From: an uncultured Cyclobacteriaceae bacterium
Lineage (GTDB): Bacteria; Bacteroidota; Bacteroidia; Cytophagales; Cyclobacteriaceae
Direction of reading: 5' to 3'
Assembly (NCBI GenBank): GCA_905479015.1
Contig: CAJQKV010000037.1
Span: 51,238 to 115,237 of the forward strand
DNA length: 64,000 nucleotides
The notes beneath the pieces were generated by a model that was given only the letters and a program-made list of their open reading frames with translations, was not told the origin of the DNA and ran no database searches. Below are positions 18,456 through 26,880 of this stretch, one piece after another (positions within the stretch are counted from its first letter, which is position 1; every line of letters starts with the position of its first letter). Made by a program: the position numbers and the translations under genes.

Positions 18456-19709
18456 TTAAAGACCAAAAGCTTCTTTTACCTTTTCGACATAGTCTAGTTT
18501 TTCCCAGGTAAATGTTTCTACCTCATGTGTAACTTCCTGATTGGCAGATTTGAATGTCAAGGTTTTCACTTCAGATTTTCTTCCCATGTGGCCGTATGCC
18601 GCAGTTTCTGAGTAAATCGGGGTTCTTAGTTTCAATCTTCGCTCAATGGCCATAGGACGCATGTCGAATAACTTTTCTATTTTCTTGGCAATTTCTCCAT
18701 CCGTAACATCTACATTGGCAGTTTCATAGGTATTTACGTAAATGCCCATGGGCTCTACTACGCCTATGGCGTAAGAAACTTGCACCAATACTTCATCACA
18801 AATACCGGCCGCAACGAGATTTTTAGCAATGTGCCGCGTAGCATATGCTGCGGATCGGTCTACCTTAGACGGATCTTTTCCAGAGAAAGCGCCACCACCA
18901 TGTGCACCTTTGCCCCCATAGGTGTCCACAATAATTTTTCTTCCGGTCAATCCAGTATCTCCATGAGGCCCACCAATTACGAATTTACCCGTAGGGTTGA
19001 TGTGGTAGGCAATATCGTCATTGAATAAACTTTGTAGTTCGGTACTCAGTCCTTTTTTTACTCTTGGGATGAGGATATCAACGATATCAGTTTTTATTTT
19101 AGCCAACATTTTATCATCATCGGCATCAAATTCATCATGCTGGGTAGAAACCACAATGGCCGTTATCTTCTGAGGTTTATTATCATCACTGTACTCAATG
19201 GTCACTTGTGATTTGGCATCGGGGCGTAAATATTTTATTTCATTATGTTCCCTTCTTAAGGCCGCAAGCTCTATGAGGATCCGATGTGAAAGCTCCAAGG
19301 CCAAAGGCATTAGATTTTCTGTTTCCTTGGTCGCATATCCAAACATCATGCCCTGATCTCCTGCACCTTGCTGCTCAGGAACGGCGCGATCTATTCCTCG
19401 GTTGATATCGGCTGATTGCTCATGAATGGCAGAAATAACCGCACAGGACTTGGAATCAAATTGATATTCACTTTTGGTATATCCAATTTTTTCAATAACG
19501 TTTCTAGCGATTTCTTGAACATCGAGGTAGGCGCTAGATTTAACTTCTCCAGCCAGCATGACCAAACCTGTGGTGACCAGGGTTTCACAAGCTACTTTGG
19601 AATCCTTGTCAAAAGCGAGAAAATGATCAATCAAGGCATCTGATATTTGATCTGCTACTTTATCTGGATGCCCTTCTGAAACAGATTCGGAGGTAAATAA
19701 ATAAGCCAT
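18456..19709 (-). CDS. metK: S-adenosylmethionine synthetase
   Basis: A 417-residue enzyme making S-adenosylmethionine from methionine and ATP. Signature blocks are [18 protein letters not shown] at the N-terminus, [12 protein letters not shown] (ATP-binding hexapeptide region), [17 protein letters not shown], and [16 protein letters not shown] (P-loop). The order and length fit the bacterial type. No SAM riboswitch is seen in the 64-base upstream gap, which has only a promoter-like element. It may also receive read-through from the pdxJ operon upstream. Confidence 0.97.
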   Translation of the reverse strand: MAYLFTSESVSEGHPDKVADQISDALIDHFLAFDKDSKVACETLVTTGLVMLAGEVKSSAYLDVQEIARNVIEKIGYTKSEYQFDSKSCAVISAIHEQSADINRGIDRAVPEQQGAGDQGMMFGYATKETENLMPLALELSHRILIELAALRREHNEIKYLRPDAKSQVTIEYSDDNKPQKITAIVVSTQHDEFDADDDKMLAKIKTDIVDILIPRVKKGLSTELQSLFNDDIAYHINPTGKFVIGGPHGDTGLTGRKIIVDTYGGKGAHGGGAFSGKDPSKVDRSAAYATRHIAKNLVAAGICDEVLVQVSYAIGVVEPMGIYVNTYETANVDVTDGEIAKKIEKLFDMRPMAIERRLKLRTPIYSETAAYGHMGRKSEVKTLTFKSANQEVTHEVETFTWEKLDYVEKVKEAFGL

Positions 19710-19735
19710 ATTTTTATTAAAATTTAAAATATATG

Positions 19736-19743
19736 CAAAAATA
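19736..19743 (-). promoter_or_regulatory. Putative -7 element of metK
   Basis: The minus strand reads TATTTTTG (consensus TAnnTTTG), 26 bases before the metK ATG. A -33 TTTG box is not obvious. Confidence 0.45.
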
Positions 19744-19773
19744 GCTTTTTTTTAGAAGAGAGGGATAGTTTTT

Positions 19774-20484
19774 TTAATAAATACCCATTGAAAAAATACA
19801 GGGGATTTTAGCCAGTTTAAGATCCCCCTTTTTCCAAATACTTATTTTTTTGGAACGCGTGCATTGTTCTTGACCGGTCAAATCTGCTCCGATAGCTAAA
19901 ATAGTATCTGGCCTGAGGACCTTGCATAACGCAGTCAACAGTTGTTGATTCCGATAAGGGGTTTCCATAAAAACTTGACTGTAGCCACTGCTTAGGGCAG
20001 TCTGTTCCATAGCTTTGATTTTTTTTTCGCGAAGTAAGGAATCAATGGGAAGATACCCATGAAACGTGAACTGTTGTCCATTGAGACCACTGGAGATAAG
20101 ACCCAAAATGATCGATGAAGCACCTTCCAAGCAAACCACTTCAAGGTCTTCCTGATGAGCATATCTTACCGCAAGATTTCCAGGATCAGCAATGGCGGGT
20201 AGCCCCGCTTCTGAGAGGATGCCCATATTTTCTCCAGCCAATAAAGGTTTAAGAAGCTTCGGGAGCGCATGCTCATCAAAATGCTTATCCATGGACTCAA
20301 AATGTATTGTTTCTATATCCAATCCCAATTGAAGTGAAGCGATATATCTTCGCGCCGTTCGGACATTTTCAACCAAGTAATAGGACGTCTTTCGGATCAC
20401 ATTTTTGACGGCATTGGTGATGTTATCTCCATTGTTGGTACTTGATAAATAGGTGGGGATTAAATATAATTTACCTTTTTCCAT
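19774..20484 (-). CDS. RsmI-like SAM-dependent methyltransferase (tetrapyrrole methylase fold)
   Basis: A 236-residue protein of the tetrapyrrole-methylase fold, the same as 16S rRNA C1402 2'-O-methyltransferase RsmI. It has GKLYLIPTYL in place of the usual LYVVxTPIGN start, YYLVENVRTARRYI, GILSEAGLPAIADPG (SAM pocket) and LEGASSIILGLISSGL. It is shorter than RsmI (about 280 residues) and lacks its C-terminal extension. The first motif diverges, so this is probably a Bacteroidota paralogue with unknown target, not RsmI itself. Its start overlaps the end of the upstream hydrolase gene by 14 bases. It is the last gene of the pdxJ operon. Confidence 0.8.
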   Translation of the reverse strand: MEKGKLYLIPTYLSSTNNGDNITNAVKNVIRKTSYYLVENVRTARRYIASLQLGLDIETIHFESMDKHFDEHALPKLLKPLLAGENMGILSEAGLPAIADPGNLAVRYAHQEDLEVVCLEGASSIILGLISSGLNGQQFTFHGYLPIDSLLREKKIKAMEQTALSSGYSQVFMETPYRNQQLLTALCKVLRPDTILAIGADLTGQEQCTRSKKISIWKKGDLKLAKIPCIFSMGIY

Positions 20485-21244
20485 ATTTTATAAATTGATT
20501 GATAAGGGCCAAGAGTTGTGCAGGTTGTTCCGCGTGAACCCAATGTCCGGCCTTTTGAATGGTCATTAAATCGGCGTCTGGGAAATGTTTTTTTAATAAT
20601 GGCTCATCCTCATTTAATATGTAGTCCGACTGAGCCCCTCGAATAAACAACACTTCGCCAGGGAAGACAGCATGAGATAAAAGGGGCGCTCCAATGGCCT
20701 GTATATTATCTTCGATGGCTTTCCAGTTTATTTTCCAGTAAAACAATCCTTTAGGGTTTCGACTTAAATTTTTTAAGATAAACTGTCTGATCCCAGCATT
20801 ATTTATGGTTACCGAAAGTAGATCATCGGCCTCCTTTCGGGTATTTATCTCATGAAGGGTTAAAGAATGAACCCCTTTTAAAATATTTTCATGGTGGGGG
20901 GGATACCCTTTAGGCGCAATGTCTACAATGATGAGTTTGATGATTTTCTCAGGGTATTGAACGGCAAAGTTCATAGCGGTTTTGCCACCCATCGAATGGC
21001 CCAATAGGATGCATTTTTCTATCTTTTCATCATGTAATAATTCCTTTAGATCATCGGTCATGACTTGGTAATTGAAGTCATCACTGTGCGGAGATAAGCC
21101 GTGATTTCTTTGGTCTACTAAATAAACCTCGAACGTACTCATCAAGTGGTTGGCCAAGGTTTTCCAGTTATCCGAAGAGCCAAAGACGCCATGCAAAATA
21201 ATCAGAGGTGGACCTGATCCGAATTTTTTAAAATGAAGTTTCAT
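20471..21244 (-). CDS. Alpha/beta-hydrolase (YbfF-type esterase)
   Basis: A 257-residue alpha/beta-hydrolase. The oxyanion region is LHGVFGSSDNW, the nucleophile is Ser84 in GHSMGG, and the catalytic His is in AGHWVHAEQP near the C-terminus. DQRNHGLSPHSDDF after strand 4 is characteristic of the YbfF/PldB-like esterase group. The natural substrate is unknown. Start and stop overlap its neighbours: ATGA with pdxJ (21241-21244) and 14 bases with the methylase gene, so the three are co-translated. Confidence 0.85.
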   Translation of the reverse strand: MKLHFKKFGSGPPLIILHGVFGSSDNWKTLANHLMSTFEVYLVDQRNHGLSPHSDDFNYQVMTDDLKELLHDEKIEKCILLGHSMGGKTAMNFAVQYPEKIIKLIIVDIAPKGYPPHHENILKGVHSLTLHEINTRKEADDLLSVTINNAGIRQFILKNLSRNPKGLFYWKINWKAIEDNIQAIGAPLLSHAVFPGEVLFIRGAQSDYILNEDEPLLKKHFPDADLMTIQKAGHWVHAEQPAQLLALINQFIKYGKR

Positions 21245-21954
21245 TGAAGTTGTCTTTTATACATTTGAATGGTGTTTTCGATGCCATAATACAAGGCATC
21301 GCAAAACAACGCATGTCCGATGGAAACTTCTGCTAAATACGGAATACCCTTTTTGAGATATTTTAGATTTTGCAAATCTAGGTCATGACCGGCGTTGACC
21401 CCAAGGCCTATTTTTTTTGCGACATCAGCGGCCTCAACAAATGAACGAAGGGCTTGTGCTGGATTTTGAACAAAATCTTGGGCATAGGGCCCTGTATAAA
21501 GTTCAATACGATTCGCTTCGATTTGGGCAGCACCCTCCACCATAGAAATTTCGGGGTTGCAAAAAACGGAAATGCGTGCACCAGACAAGCGGAGCTCCTG
21601 GATGATTTCACTCAGAAAATCTTTGTTCTTGACCGTATCCCAACCCGTGTTAGAAGTGAGAACCTCTGGTGGATCAGGGACTAGGGTTACTTGATCAGGT
21701 TTCAGTTCTGCAATGAGTTTCATAAAGCGGGCATCTGGATACCCCTCAATATTGAACTCAGTGGTTACGACGCGGGACAGGTCATAAGCGTCTTGGGTGG
21801 TAATGTGTCTTTCATCAGGCCGGGGATGAATGGTAATACCATCGGCACCAAACCTTTCACAGTCCTGAGCCATTTGGATAACATTTGGGTTGCTAGACCC
21901 TCTTGCATTGCGTAATGTTGCAATTTTGTTAATGTTTACACTAAGTTTGGTCAT
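21241..21954 (-). CDS. pdxJ: Pyridoxine 5'-phosphate synthase
   Basis: A 237-residue TIM-barrel enzyme that condenses 1-deoxyxylulose 5-phosphate with 3-amino-2-oxopropyl phosphate in the DXP-dependent vitamin B6 pathway. Typical blocks are LSVNINKIATLRNARG (phosphate-binding N-terminus), GADGITIHPRPDERHI, VTLVPDPPE and GVNAGHDLDLQNL, with a closing EVSIGHALFCDALYYG. The length is standard. It leads a three-gene minus-strand operon and is divergent from yqeY. Confidence 0.96.
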   Translation of the reverse strand: MTKLSVNINKIATLRNARGSSNPNVIQMAQDCERFGADGITIHPRPDERHITTQDAYDLSRVVTTEFNIEGYPDARFMKLIAELKPDQVTLVPDPPEVLTSNTGWDTVKNKDFLSEIIQELRLSGARISVFCNPEISMVEGAAQIEANRIELYTGPYAQDFVQNPAQALRSFVEAADVAKKIGLGVNAGHDLDLQNLKYLKKGIPYLAEVSIGHALFCDALYYGIENTIQMYKRQLQ

Positions 21955-21978
21955 TGAAACATATAATTTATTGAATTA

Positions 21979-21986
21979 CAAAAATA
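21979..21986 (-). promoter_or_regulatory. Putative -7 element of pdxJ
   Basis: The minus strand reads TATTTTTG (TAnnTTTG), 24 bases upstream of the pdxJ ATG in the 42-base divergent gap with yqeY. No clear -33 box. Confidence 0.45.
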
Positions 21987-21996
21987 GTTTTTCTAG

Positions 21997-22449
21997 ATGA
22001 GCTTAAAATTAAAAATAGAGCAGGAAATTAAAACAGCCATGCTCCAAAAAAATAAAGACCGTTTGAGAGCCCTGAGAGCCATAAAAGCAATGATTTTAAT
22101 TGCAGAAACTGAAAAAGGGGCTGCCACGGCCTTAAGTGAAGAAGCTGAAATCAAGATTTTATCTAGGGCGGCTAAACAAAGAAGGGATTCATTGACGGTT
22201 TATCAAGAACAAGGGAGAAAAGATTTAGCAGATATTGAGCGTGATGAGCTTGTGGTAATTGAGGCATTTCTTCCCCAGCAGCTCAGCGCAGAAGAACTGG
22301 AGACGGCGGTAAGAGAAATTATAAAAAAAACAGGAGCTACTTCGCCCAAGGATATGGGTAAAGTCATGGGAATGGCCAGTCAAGAGCTCTCGGGAAAAGT
22401 AGATGGAAAGGCACTCTCATCCTTGGTCAAGGCTTTGTTGATGGCATGA
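21997..22449 (+). CDS. GatB/YqeY-domain protein
   Basis: A 150-residue YqeY-family protein, homologous to the tail domain of the amidotransferase subunit GatB that contacts tRNA. It opens SLKLKIEQEIKTAMLQKNKDRLRALRAIKAMI and contains RRDSLTVYQEQGRKDLADIE and the PKDMGKVMGMASQELSGKVDGK end block. The free-standing YqeY function is not established; tRNA binding is inferred from GatB. It starts a long plus-strand operon and overlaps cvpA by ATGA. Confidence 0.9.
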   Translation: MSLKLKIEQEIKTAMLQKNKDRLRALRAIKAMILIAETEKGAATALSEEAEIKILSRAAKQRRDSLTVYQEQGRKDLADIERDELVVIEAFLPQQLSAEELETAVREIIKKTGATSPKDMGKVMGMASQELSGKVDGKALSSLVKALLMA

Positions 22450-22967
22450 ACTATCTTGATATTTTTTTGATTTTTGTATTGGCATTTTCAGCCTATAAAG
22501 GCTATCAGAAAGGCTTATTGGTCGCTCTTTTTTCTTTACTGGCATTTTTTTTAGGTCTTTTTATGGCAATTAAATTTACCGCACCAATCAGCGTGAAATT
22601 TTTTTCAGATAGTACTTATTTTGAATGGATAGCGATTGCTATTTTTATTGCCATTTTCGCCCTTTTAATTCTGGGGATTCATTTGTTATCGAAAGCACTG
22701 AAAACGATTTTAGATTTTACGCCATTAGGAATTTTAGATAATATTTTAGGAGCGGCATTAAATATTTTTAAAATTGCATTTGTTTTGAGTATTTTATTTT
22801 GGGTTATTGATTCGCTGGGCATTGATTTTTCAAATGAGTATATAGATAATTCAATAATTTTGAGTTATATTATTCTTTTTGCTCCTAAGAGTTTCGAGGC
22901 TATCGGATCTTTTATTCCATATTTCAAGGATATATTCGATATGCTTGACCTATTTAAGAACAATTAA
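22446..22967 (+). CDS. CvpA-family membrane protein
   Basis: A 173-residue protein with four predicted membrane helices (about residues 5-25, 28-50, 60-85, 100-120), beginning LDIFLIFVLAFSAYKGYQKGLL. This is the Colicin_V/CvpA family, whose E. coli member affects colicin V production and envelope stress tolerance. The family's molecular role is unclear. The ATG overlaps the yqeY stop, so translation is coupled. The position upstream of outer-membrane genes fits an envelope role, but that is inference. Confidence 0.82.
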   Translation: MNYLDIFLIFVLAFSAYKGYQKGLLVALFSLLAFFLGLFMAIKFTAPISVKFFSDSTYFEWIAIAIFIAIFALLILGIHLLSKALKTILDFTPLGILDNILGAALNIFKIAFVLSILFWVIDSLGIDFSNEYIDNSIILSYIILFAPKSFEAIGSFIPYFKDIFDMLDLFKNN

Positions 22968-23003
22968 AAATTAATCTAGTCGTCACAGAATGATCGATTT
23001 ATC

Positions 23004-23750
23004 ATGTTAAAAGACCAAAACGGGTTTAAGTTTTTAGATAAAGGGGAAGGAGAGCCGCTGATTTTACTTCATGGACTCATCGGAGAATTGAGTAATTGGG
23101 ATGCGGTAGTGGACCATTTTTCAAAGCAATATCGGGTGATTATTCCAGCATTGCCTATTTATTCTATTCCCGTTAGAAAATTAGGACTAGAAACGCTTAC
23201 TGATTTTTTAGAATCCTTTGTTGATTTTTTAGCACTAGATCAAATTAATCTAATGGGTAATTCGTTGGGTGGACATATTGGGCTCATCTATGCGTTGCGA
23301 CGCAAAGAAAAAGTAAAACGTTTGATTTTAACGGGCAGTTCGGGCTTGTTTGAAAATTCTATGGGAGGATCCTACCCAAAAAGGGGAAATTATGAATATA
23401 TAAAGGAACGGACGGAGTATACTTTTTACGATCCCAAAACAGCAACCAAAGTATTAGTAGATCATGTTTTCGATACCATGAAAAGTATCCAAAACTGTTT
23501 AAGTATTGTGGCCATAGCTAAATCTGCACAACGCAACAATATGTCTAAAGAGCTCCATTCAGTGGCCGCACCTACCCTACTAGTATGGGGGTTAAACGAC
23601 ACCATTACCCCGCCTTATGTCGCCCATGAATTTGATAGGCTGATTCCCAATGCTACTTTGCGATTTATTGATGAATGCTGCCATGCCCCCATGATGGAGC
23701 AGCCTAATAAATTTAATCTAATAGTAGAAGCGTTTTTAAAAAATTCATAA
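23004..23750 (+). CDS. Alpha/beta-hydrolase
   Basis: A 248-residue alpha/beta-hydrolase with LHGLIGELSNWDAV (oxyanion hole), Ser87 in GNSLGG as nucleophile, Asp in WGLNDTITPP and His in CCHAPMMEQP. A cap region lies between SSGLFE and the Asp motif. It resembles the C-C-bond hydrolase/esterase branch of the fold, but the substrate cannot be told. It is distinct from the hydrolase at 20471-21244. It lies 36 bases after cvpA and 4 bases before the CBS gene, so inside the same operon. Confidence 0.83.
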   Translation: MLKDQNGFKFLDKGEGEPLILLHGLIGELSNWDAVVDHFSKQYRVIIPALPIYSIPVRKLGLETLTDFLESFVDFLALDQINLMGNSLGGHIGLIYALRRKEKVKRLILTGSSGLFENSMGGSYPKRGNYEYIKERTEYTFYDPKTATKVLVDHVFDTMKSIQNCLSIVAIAKSAQRNNMSKELHSVAAPTLLVWGLNDTITPPYVAHEFDRLIPNATLRFIDECCHAPMMEQPNKFNLIVEAFLKNS

Positions 23751-23754
23751 GAGC

Positions 23755-24414
23755 ATGATTGCGAAGGATTTAATTGATTATGGTATTCCTCTCTTAAAAA
23801 GGGAAGACAAGGTCTCAAAGGCTTTGGATTTGATGGAAGAGTTTGAATGCGCCCGATTACCTGTGGTGAAGGATGGCTATTATGTTGGCTTTTTAGCTGA
23901 GGAAATGATTAGAAATCACAAGGGTGAGCAGATCAATGATTTTAGGTTGCTGGGAGAAAATGGGGAAATTGACCAAGGCAGTCATTATTATGATTTGATA
24001 AAATGTGCCCTAGAATTTGACCTGCCCTTAATTGCCATAAAAGATCATCAAGGCTTCTATTTGGGAGCGGTACCTACCGCTTCAGCTTTTGAAATGTTTG
24101 TCACAGGGTCAGCGCTGCGGACGCCTGGGGGGATTATCGTTTTATCCCTCAACTATAGAGATTATTCTCTCTCGGAAATTGGTAGGATCATTGAAAATGG
24201 CGATGCTAAAATCATCAACAGTCAGATGTCGATGGACCCAAATGATAACAGTAAAATATGGCTTACCCTTAAGCTAAACAAAGAAGACATTTCACATTTG
24301 ATTTCAATTTTGGAGTTCAGTGGCTATCAAATTGAGCGACATTTTAGTGCGCATATGAATAATGAAAATACCCAAGAGCGATACGATAGCCTGATGAACT
24401 ATTTAAAAATTTAA
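23755..24414 (+). CDS. CBS-domain protein
   Basis: A 219-residue soluble protein. The N-terminal 120 residues form a CBS pair (IPLLKREDKVSKALDLMEEFECARLPVVKDGYYVGFLAEE and a weaker second repeat around HQGFYLGAVPTASAF). The last 90 residues resemble an ACT-like module (GGIIVLSLNYRDYSLSEIGRIIENGDAKI). Such modules usually sense adenine nucleotides or amino acids, so a regulatory function is likely. It stands 3 bases before nadK, a pairing I recognise from other Bacteroidota, which hints at a link to NAD(P) metabolism (inference). Confidence 0.8.
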   Translation: MIAKDLIDYGIPLLKREDKVSKALDLMEEFECARLPVVKDGYYVGFLAEEMIRNHKGEQINDFRLLGENGEIDQGSHYYDLIKCALEFDLPLIAIKDHQGFYLGAVPTASAFEMFVTGSALRTPGGIIVLSLNYRDYSLSEIGRIIENGDAKIINSQMSMDPNDNSKIWLTLKLNKEDISHLISILEFSGYQIERHFSAHMNNENTQERYDSLMNYLKI

Positions 24415-24417
24415 TTT

Positions 24418-25293
24418 GTGAAAAGTATCGCCATCCATGGTAGAAAAATAAAGGCATCTTCTGTTATAGAAGTCCAGACCTTATTGCGGCAGCTGGTTTC
24501 CAGAGGGGTTCAATTATCCGTTTCATCAGATTTTTTGAAGCTTAATGAAGCGATGTTGTCTGAATTTTCACTAGCTGTCTATGGCCTTAATCAAGTCAAA
24601 AAAAAATTCAATGCCTTTATTAGCGTCGGAGGGGATGGAACGTTTTTGGAAACATTGACCCATGTTGGGTCTCTAGAAATACCCATTTTAGGGATCAATA
24701 CCGGCAGGCTAGGTTTTTTGGCTTCCATCGCACAAGATCAAATTACAGTGGCCATTGACAAATTATTAACAGGCAATTATGAGATCGAAAAGAGGTCATT
24801 GATCTCTCTTAGCAGTAACCAAGAGGTATTTAATGGATTTAATTATGCCTTGAATGAATTTTCTATTTTGAGGAAAGATTCTTCGGCTATGATTGTCATT
24901 AAGAGCTATTTAAATGGAGATTTCTTGAATAGCTATTGGGCAGACGGCCTCATGGTTTCGACTCCTACGGGTTCAACAGGCTATTCTTTGAGCTGTGGAG
25001 GTCCTATATTATTGCCGGAGAATGAGAATTTTATCATTACACCCGTAAGTCCACATAATTTAAATATTAGACCCTTAATCGTTCCCGATACCTCTGAATT
25101 TACCTTTGAGGTAGAAAGCAGGACGAATAATTTCTTAATATCACTGGATTCAAGATCACAGACCATCAATGATTCTATTCAAATGAAAGTTCAAAAAGCT
25201 CCTTTTCAAGCCTATTTAATTAAGGTCGAGGGCGTGAGTTTCATAGAAACTTTGAGGAATAAATTATCTTGGGGTTTAGATAAACGCAATTAA
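24418..25293 (+). CDS. nadK: NAD kinase
   Basis: A 291-residue enzyme that phosphorylates NAD to NADP. GGDGT is at residues 71-75, followed by NTGRLGFLAS, NEFSIL and STPTGSTGYSLSCGGPIL, all diagnostic for the family. The start is GTG at 24418, three bases after the CBS gene stop; no ATG is available at the N-terminus. The length is typical. It lies inside the envelope operon, 66 bases before the DUF6089 gene. Confidence 0.95.
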   Translation: MKSIAIHGRKIKASSVIEVQTLLRQLVSRGVQLSVSSDFLKLNEAMLSEFSLAVYGLNQVKKKFNAFISVGGDGTFLETLTHVGSLEIPILGINTGRLGFLASIAQDQITVAIDKLLTGNYEIEKRSLISLSSNQEVFNGFNYALNEFSILRKDSSAMIVIKSYLNGDFLNSYWADGLMVSTPTGSTGYSLSCGGPILLPENENFIITPVSPHNLNIRPLIVPDTSEFTFEVESRTNNFLISLDSRSQTINDSIQMKVQKAPFQAYLIKVEGVSFIETLRNKLSWGLDKRN

Positions 25294-25359
25294 CTTGTGT
25301 TCGGCTCGTTTCTACTGATATAAGATTAAGATCATGGATAATAAAGCAATCAATAAGAT

Positions 25360-26052
25360 TTGAAAAAAGGGATCATCATTGTTTTTATATTGAATGTAAG
25401 TTTGGTGCAAGCCCAGTTTTTGGAATTTGGAACTGGGATGGGTCTTTTTAATTACAGCGGTGATATGGCCCGTGGATACAAATTTTCTACGATTCAGTTT
25501 GGGAGCACTTTTTTTAATAGAATGAATTTTTCGAGTCATGTTTCACTCAAAACAACGCTAGGTTTTGGAGGGCTAAAAGGATCAGATCAAAACCCATTGG
25601 ATCCCGCCGCAGCCATCAGATCGGCCTCTTTTAATCACAAAATAGCTGACTTTTCCTCTGTACTTGAATATGATTTTTTGAATTATAAGGAAAAAAAATC
25701 CGTGGTCAGATGGAGTCCCTATGCCTATTTTGGTTTGGGTTTTCTTACCATTTTCCCATCGGCTACTTCGACAGAAGATTTTAGTACTACTCAGCTAACA
25801 ATTCCTTTTGGTATTGGGTTTAAACATTTGATAAGAAGGCGTTTTATGGCGGGATTTGAAGTAGGTGTCCGAGGGCTCTCTTTTGATGAAATTGATGGGG
25901 TTTCAGAGGGAGATTTGTCACAAAAGGATTTTCAATTTGGAAATCCAAATGATATGGATTGGTACAGTTTTGTAGGTGTTTCGCTGAGTGTTATTATTTA
26001 TAAAATTCCCTGTCCTTTTCCTTATAATCCCAATGAATGGAGGAAAAATTAA
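25360..26052 (+). CDS. DUF6089-type outer-membrane beta-barrel protein
   Basis: A 230-residue protein with a signal peptide ending near VQAQ (about residue 18) and a beta-barrel pattern of alternating residues and aromatic turns (FEFGTGMGLFNYSGDM-like start, WSPYAYFGLGFLTIFPS in the middle). It matches what I know as DUF6089, a Bacteroidota family found between nadK and the undecaprenyl synthase gene. The function is unknown; a part in outer-membrane biogenesis is suggested by bamA downstream. The start is TTG at 25360 directly before the KKG signal sequence. Confidence 0.75.
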   Translation: MKKGIIIVFILNVSLVQAQFLEFGTGMGLFNYSGDMARGYKFSTIQFGSTFFNRMNFSSHVSLKTTLGFGGLKGSDQNPLDPAAAIRSASFNHKIADFSSVLEYDFLNYKEKKSVVRWSPYAYFGLGFLTIFPSATSTEDFSTTQLTIPFGIGFKHLIRRRFMAGFEVGVRGLSFDEIDGVSEGDLSQKDFQFGNPNDMDWYSFVGVSLSVIIYKIPCPFPYNPNEWRKN

Positions 26053-26139
26053 TAAAAAAAGTTAAATACTTACGATCCATTATTATGTTCTTGAAAAAAG
26101 TAGCATTTTTGTACGCTTTTTAAAAAGGGCTCTTTTAAA

Positions 26140-26880
26140 ATGATTGCGAAACGAGACGGACGTGAAATCCCCAAACATATTGCCGTAATTATGGATGGTA
26201 ATGGACGTTGGGCCAAGAAACAGGGTGCGATGCGTATTTTTGGGCATCGGAGTGGAGTCCAGGCAGTTCGTGATATCACCGAGGGTTGCGCGGAGTTAGG
26301 GGTTGATCATTTGACGCTTTATGCATTTTCTACAGAAAATTGGTCACGCCCTCAAAAGGAAGTTGATGGATTGATGAATTTGTTGATCAAGACGATTAAT
26401 AGTGAATTACCTACATTGATGAAAAATAAGGTGCGCTTGACAGCGATAGGGGATTTACAAGGGCTTTCGACTGGAGTGTACAAAAAATTATCGGTAGCGA
26501 TTGATGAAACGAAACTAAATAAGGGGTTGAATTTGATATTGGCTTTGAATTACAGTGGGAAATGGGATTTAACCCAAGCTTTTAAGGTCATCTGTGGTGA
26601 GGCAATTAAAGGGACCATCAAACCTGAAGCGATAGATGAGGACTTGGTGTCTAATTATTTGTCGACGAAGGGTATCCCTGATCCTGAATTACTGATCAGA
26701 ACCAGTGGAGAAATGAGGATTAGTAACTTTTTATTATGGCAATCGGCTTATTCGGAGTTTTTTTTTACCGAGGTACTTTGGCCGGATTTCAGGAAAAAGC
26801 ATTTAAATCTAGCGATAGATTCTTTTAACGATCGTGAACGCCGATTCGGTAAAACCAGTGAACAATTAGATTTTCAATGA
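26140..26880 (+). CDS. uppS: Isoprenyl transferase (undecaprenyl diphosphate synthase)
   Basis: A 246-residue cis-prenyltransferase making the C55 lipid carrier for peptidoglycan and surface polysaccharides. Catalytic Asp19 lies in IMDGNGRWAKKQG. HRSGVQAVR, YAFSTENWSRP and the C-terminal RTSGEMRISNFLLWQSAYSEF block are all conserved. The length is standard. Its stop overlaps the bamA ATG (ATGA at 26877-26880), so the two are translated together. Confidence 0.96.
   Translation: MIAKRDGREIPKHIAVIMDGNGRWAKKQGAMRIFGHRSGVQAVRDITEGCAELGVDHLTLYAFSTENWSRPQKEVDGLMNLLIKTINSELPTLMKNKVRLTAIGDLQGLSTGVYKKLSVAIDETKLNKGLNLILALNYSGKWDLTQAFKVICGEAIKGTIKPEAIDEDLVSNYLSTKGIPDPELLIRTSGEMRISNFLLWQSAYSEFFFTEVLWPDFRKKHLNLAIDSFNDRERRFGKTSEQLDFQ

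Noticed and set aside
19710..19773. SAM riboswitch before metK
   Set aside because: The 64-base gap is too short for SAM-I and shows none of the conserved SAM-II or other SAM aptamer motifs; only a promoter-like box is seen.
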